Made by a program: the position numbers and the translations under genes. A stretch of 14,637 nt of DNA, taken from Pseudomonadota bacterium. Lineage in GTDB: Bacteria > Pseudomonadota > Alphaproteobacteria > Ferrovibrionales > Ferrovibrionaceae. The stretch is taken from positions 1 through 14,637 of the forward strand of contig JAEYTW010000521.1 of NCBI GenBank assembly GCA_023433835.1, written 5' to 3'. Position 1 is the first letter of the stretch. Every line of letters starts with the position of its first letter. The notes under the pieces were generated by a model. It searched no databases, was not told the origin of the DNA, and was given only the letters and a program-made list of their open reading frames with translations. Shown here piece by piece: positions 11,384 to 14,637 of this stretch.

Positions 11384-12888
11384 CCATCATGTTCGCGACC
11401 GGCGCGCTGGAACGCAGCGCGGCGTTCATCGCCGGCCAGTTCGCCTCGACGCGGCTGCATTTCGACCCGGTCCGCCTGCAGGCGGAGATGCAGCGGCTGA
11501 GCCAGCAGATGGGCGACGTCCAGCGACCGGAAACCGCCGCGGGCGAACTGTCGTGGTTCGCGAAGATGAGCCGCGCCGCCCAGGTCGAGCGCCTGGCCGC
11601 GATGGTCGAGGCCGAGCCGGTCGAGGCCGGCCCGGGCTGGTACGGCCTGACGCCCGACGGCATCGCCGTGATCTCGATCGTCGGCCCGCTGCTGTCGCGG
11701 TCCGACTGGTGGACCCGCTATCTCGACCTGGTGACCTATGACACCTTGCCGCTGGTCGCCGAGGCCGCCGCGACCGATCCCCGGGTCAAGGGCATCCTCG
11801 CCGACGTCTCGTCACCGGGCGGCCACGCCGCCGGCATGATGGATTGCGCCGACCGTCTCGCCGCGGTGCGCCAGGCCGTGCCGCTCTATGCGGTGGCGAA
11901 CCCGCTTGCCGCCTCGGCCGGATACGGCCTCGCCTGTGCCGCCGATCGGCTGTTCGTGCCGCGCATGGCGACCGTCGGCTCGATCGGCGTGGTGCTGATC
12001 CATCTCGATCTGTCACGCCTCGACGAGGAATGGGGCCTGAAATTCACCGCGATCTATTCCGGCGCCCGCAAGGTCGACGGCTGGTCCCATGCCGAACTGT
12101 CCGAGGAGGCCCGGGCCGGCATCCAGGCCTCGGTCGATGACGGCCGCCAGCAGTTCGCCGAGCATGTGGCGAAGTACCGCACCGGCATGAGCGTCGACGC
12201 CGTGCTGGCCACCGAGGCCGATTGCTTCGACGACGCCGCGGCCGTCTCGGCCGGCCTCGCAGATGAGGTAGCCAGCTTCGACCAGGCACTCGACGCCCTG
12301 CGCGAGAAGATCGGGTCGAAGGCCGGCGCGCGCCGCAACCAGCTCGGTCGCCGTGCCGCGGCCGATGCCCAGGAAAAGGCCGCCGAGGCCGACGCCCTTG
12401 AACCCGAGATCCAGTCCGGCGCCGAGCAGCCGGCGATTTCCCCCACGGCCGATACCGAGGCGCCCGCCGCCGAGGCCTCGGCCGACGATGAGCCCTTCGA
12501 CCCGTGCGAGGGGTGCCCCACGCCCGAGGACTGCAAGTCCGCGGGTTCCTGCGCTGACAACAAGGAGAGCAGCATGTCGACCACCGAAGGCGGCGCCACG
12601 GCGGCGCGCGACGAAGGTTACAACGCGGCCCTGGCCTATGTCGCCGAGGTGAACGACCTCTGCGCCCTGGCCGGCCAGCCGGGCAAGGCCGCGGGCTTTA
12701 TCGCGGCCAAGACGAGCGTGGCGGAGATCCGCAAGGCGCTGGTCGATGCCCGGGCGGCGGAAGGCGGGAAGGACGCCATCACGTCGCATCCTGAAACCCT
12801 GCCCGCGGCCCAGGCGGGTTCGCTGATCAAGGCGGCCGAAGGCAAGGCCGCCGAGATGCGCGCCGCCTTCCAGGCCGGAAAGGAGTAA
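11380..12888 (+). CDS. S49 capsid maturation protease with fused scaffold
   Basis: A 502-residue protein combining an SppA/ClpP-fold head maturation protease with a C-terminal scaffold, as in lambda gpC/Nu3. Protease landmarks are VDSPGG-type SSPGGHAAG (144-152), the nucleophile Ser179 in ASAGYG, and Lys231 in the SGARKVDG context, giving the Ser-Lys dyad. From about residue 320 the protein is Ala/Glu-rich and disordered, with a compact four-Cys cluster (CEGCPTPEDCKSAGSC). The last 104 residues form a helical scaffold that has its own internal start at 12574. The start is the ATG overlapping the portal stop; the longer frame upstream runs through the portal gene and is rejected. It is expected to process itself, the portal and the scaffold during head assembly. 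Confidence 0.9.
   Translation: MTIMFATGALERSAAFIAGQFASTRLHFDPVRLQAEMQRLSQQMGDVQRPETAAGELSWFAKMSRAAQVERLAAMVEAEPVEAGPGWYGLTPDGIAVISIVGPLLSRSDWWTRYLDLVTYDTLPLVAEAAATDPRVKGILADVSSPGGHAAGMMDCADRLAAVRQAVPLYAVANPLAASAGYGLACAADRLFVPRMATVGSIGVVLIHLDLSRLDEEWGLKFTAIYSGARKVDGWSHAELSEEARAGIQASVDDGRQQFAEHVAKYRTGMSVDAVLATEADCFDDAAAVSAGLADEVASFDQALDALREKIGSKAGARRNQLGRRAAADAQEKAAEADALEPEIQSGAEQPAISPTADTEAPAAEASADDEPFDPCEGCPTPEDCKSAGSCADNKESSMSTTEGGATAARDEGYNAALAYVAEVNDLCALAGQPGKAAGFIAAKTSVAEIRKALVDARAAEGGKDAITSHPETLPAAQAGSLIKAAEGKAAEMRAAFQAGKE
12574..12888 (+). CDS. Internal in-frame scaffold protein, Nu3-like
   Basis: A strong ribosome binding site (AAGGAG, 12562-12567) lies six bases before an in-frame ATG (12574) inside the protease gene. 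This would make a separate 104-residue protein (MSTTEGGATAARDEGYNAAL through AAEMRAAFQAGKE). Lambda makes Nu3 scaffold in exactly this way from inside gene C. The predicted protein is helical and fits a scaffold that is produced in excess over the protease fusion and removed during maturation. The start is supported by sequence; abundance is inferred. Confidence 0.72.
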   Translation: MSTTEGGATAARDEGYNAALAYVAEVNDLCALAGQPGKAAGFIAAKTSVAEIRKALVDARAAEGGKDAITSHPETLPAAQAGSLIKAAEGKAAEMRAAFQAGKE

Positions 12889-12891
12889 CCC

Positions 12892-13563
12892 ATGTCGGCC
12901 ATCATCATGGAGGGCGCCCGCTTCTCCAACCTCGTCAAGTACGAGCTCAACCCCACCTATAACCGCGAGGAGGTAACCGTCCTCGCGGGTTCTGGCAGTG
13001 CGCGCGAACTGCTGCTTGGCACGGTGCTGGGCCGCATAACCAAGGCCACGGCCAGCGCCGTCGCCGGTACCAACACCGGCAACGGCGTGATGGGCACGAT
13101 CACGGTGGGCGCCGCGGCGCTGCCCGGCGACTACCTGCTCAAGGTCGTGAAGGCGGCAAGCAATGCCGGCGACTTCGTGCTGATCAATCCGCTGGGCGTC
13201 ATGGTCGGTTATGGCTCGGTCGCCGCCGCCTTCTCGCTCGGCGGGCTGGCCTTCACCCTCGCTGACGGCGGCACCGATTTCGCCGTGGGCGACAGCTTCA
13301 CCATCACGGTGGCGGCCGGGTCGGGCAAGGTCGTCCAGCTCGACCTGGCCGGCACCGATGGTCGCGAGGACGTCGACTCGATCATTCTCGGCGACGTCAC
13401 CGCGCCGGATGGCGAGGACGCCGCCGGTGTGGTGCTCAAGCGCGGCCCGGCGTTGATCAGCGACGCCGCCATCATCTATCCGTCGGGCGCCACGACGAAT
13501 CAGAAAGCCGCCATTCGCGCGGCCCTGGTCGCGCTGGGCGTCGTCATCCGCCAGGGGGTGTAA
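12892..13563 (+). CDS. Head decoration protein, gpD-like, with insertion
   Basis: A 223-residue protein at the position of lambda gpD. The N-terminal part (YELNPTYNREEVTVLAGSGS, RELLLGTVLGRITK) and the C-terminal part (DSIILGDVTAPDGEDAAGVV, then LKRGPALISDAAI and LVALGVVIRQGV) fit the family. About 90 residues in the middle (roughly 57-147) are extra beta-rich Gly/Ala/Thr sequence compared with the ~110-residue lambda protein. It would bind three-fold sites to stabilise the expanded capsid, with the inserted domain facing outwards. AAAGGAG lies six bases upstream of the ATG. The major capsid gene follows after five bases. Confidence 0.85.
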   Translation: MSAIIMEGARFSNLVKYELNPTYNREEVTVLAGSGSARELLLGTVLGRITKATASAVAGTNTGNGVMGTITVGAAALPGDYLLKVVKAASNAGDFVLINPLGVMVGYGSVAAAFSLGGLAFTLADGGTDFAVGDSFTITVAAGSGKVVQLDLAGTDGREDVDSIILGDVTAPDGEDAAGVVLKRGPALISDAAIIYPSGATTNQKAAIRAALVALGVVIRQGV

Positions 13564-13568
13564 TCACC

Positions 13569-14603
13569 ATGACTACCGTACCCAACATGTTCGGTAACGG
13601 CTTCGATCTTGCGGAGCTGACCACCGCCATCAACATCATCCCGAACCTCTACGGCCGTCTGAACGAACTGGACGTATTCCCGACCGAGGGCATCACCCAG
13701 AACACCATGGTGATGGATCAGGTGAACGGCGTTCTGACCATCCTGCCGGAAAGCAACAAGACCGGTCAGACCCCGGGTTCGCCGGCCACCGTCGGCAGGG
13801 ACGAGGACCGCGGCGCGCTCACCTTCAAGCTGCCCCATATCCCGCACGAGGATTCGGTCATGCCGGCCGACGTCCAGGGGCGTCGGGCGCCCGGCTCGAC
13901 CGGCCCCGACACGATGACGATGGCGTATCTGCGCAAGATCGTGGCCGGCCGGCGCAAGTTCTCCCTGACGCTCGAGTATCTGCGCATGGGGGCGCTGAAA
14001 GGCATCATCGTCGGCGGTTCCGGCCGCACGCTCTACAACCTCTATACCCAGTTCGGCATCACGCCGAAGGAGGTGGACTTCACCCTCGGCACCGCCGGCA
14101 CCAACGTCATGGACAAGTGCTATGAAGTCGCCGGCCATATGGAGGACAACCTCAAGGGCGAGGTCATGAACGGCGCCCGCGTGCTGGTCAGCACCGAGTT
14201 CTTCAGCAAGCTGATCGGCCATTCGAAGGTGCAGGACGCCTACAAGTACTTTGCCACCACCAATCAGGCCAACCCGCTGCGCGAAGACACCCGTCGACGC
14301 TTCCCGTTCGGTCCGTTGGTTTTCGAGGAATATCGGGCCTCTGGCCAGCTCGCCGACGGCTCGACCCAGCGTTTCATCGGCGCCGGCGAGGGGCACGCCT
14401 GGCCGACCGGCACGCTCGACACCTTCAAGACCTACCTGGGGCCTGCCAATCACCAGGATTTCGTGAATACCGTCGGCCAGGAAGCCTATGCCTGGCCGAT
14501 GCCGACCCCCGACGGCCGCGGGATCAACCTGTTCATGGAATCGAACCCGCTGCCGCTCTGCCGCCGGCCGGCGCTGCTGGTGAAGTGCTACACCAGCAAC
14601 TGA
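13569..14603 (+). CDS. Major capsid protein, gpE family
   Basis: A 344-residue protein of the usual length for lambda gpE-type capsid proteins. Landmarks include LTTAINIIPNLYGRLNELDV, the LPHIPHEDSVMPADVQGRRA segment, LTLEYLRMGALKGIIVGG, the STEFFSKLIGHSKVQDAYKY region and the C-terminal HQDFVNTVGQEAYAWPMPTP followed by a short SNPLPLCRRPALLVK end. The HK97-like fold is expected for the family. It is complete, and the window ends 34 bases later with no further gene. Confidence 0.94.
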   Translation: MTTVPNMFGNGFDLAELTTAINIIPNLYGRLNELDVFPTEGITQNTMVMDQVNGVLTILPESNKTGQTPGSPATVGRDEDRGALTFKLPHIPHEDSVMPADVQGRRAPGSTGPDTMTMAYLRKIVAGRRKFSLTLEYLRMGALKGIIVGGSGRTLYNLYTQFGITPKEVDFTLGTAGTNVMDKCYEVAGHMEDNLKGEVMNGARVLVSTEFFSKLIGHSKVQDAYKYFATTNQANPLREDTRRRFPFGPLVFEEYRASGQLADGSTQRFIGAGEGHAWPTGTLDTFKTYLGPANHQDFVNTVGQEAYAWPMPTPDGRGINLFMESNPLPLCRRPALLVKCYTSN

Positions 14604-14637
14604 ACTGATCGGCGTCCTGCATCAGTCTCGCGCGGGC

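Overview
The window reads as high-GC alphaproteobacterial DNA (my estimate is well above 60% G+C; the taxonomic guess rests on codon bias and the look of the phage proteins, not on a search). It is a prophage or phage-derived segment. No tRNA, rRNA, CRISPR array or insertion sequence was seen.

Layout. (1) 1-60 is a near-pure G tract, probably an assembly or sequencing artefact at a contig or molecule end. (2) 61-765 is a Nu1-like terminase small subunit (TerS) gene with short GTTACAGGGG repeats in front of it and inside it. (3) 901-1876, minus strand, is a three-gene operon: DUF4160 protein, DUF2442 protein with a helix-turn-helix tail, and a small membrane protein, resembling a toxin-antitoxin-type module. 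(4) 1980-2550 is a divergent gene for an apparently undescribed fusion of a ribbon-helix-helix domain and a TerS-like helix-turn-helix; nine GCTAGC palindromes at about 11-bp helical phasing lie in front of and inside it. (5) 2576-2797, minus, is a small coiled-coil protein; 2798-3283 is non-coding but rich in inverted repeats. (6) 3284-7592 is a nine-gene chain in which every junction is a 4-base ATGA overlap. It holds five tandem paralogues, four with twin-arginine-type signal sequences, plus small proteins of unknown function. (7) 7651-9007 holds a 25-residue micro-ORF and a tyrosine integrase. (8) 9012-14603 is a lambda-like head module: a truncated terminase large subunit (TerL), the gpW-like joiner, portal, S49 protease with internal scaffold, gpD-like decoration protein and gpE-like major capsid protein.

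How it fits together. A lambda-like phage normally runs terS-terL-W-portal-protease-D-E. Here terS and the last ~200 codons of terL are separated by about 8.2 kb of regulators, cargo and an integrase whose gene ends right at the terL fragment. The simplest readings are an integrative element or satellite inserted in or next to terL with its own TerS, or an insertion plus deletion that killed terL. The window alone does not decide between them, and an assembly join is a live alternative.

The most unusual signals are: two genes sharing a TerS-type DNA-binding domain, each with an N-terminal DNA-binding domain bracketed by its own family of short DNA sites; the tandem Tat-signal family; and the interrupted terL.
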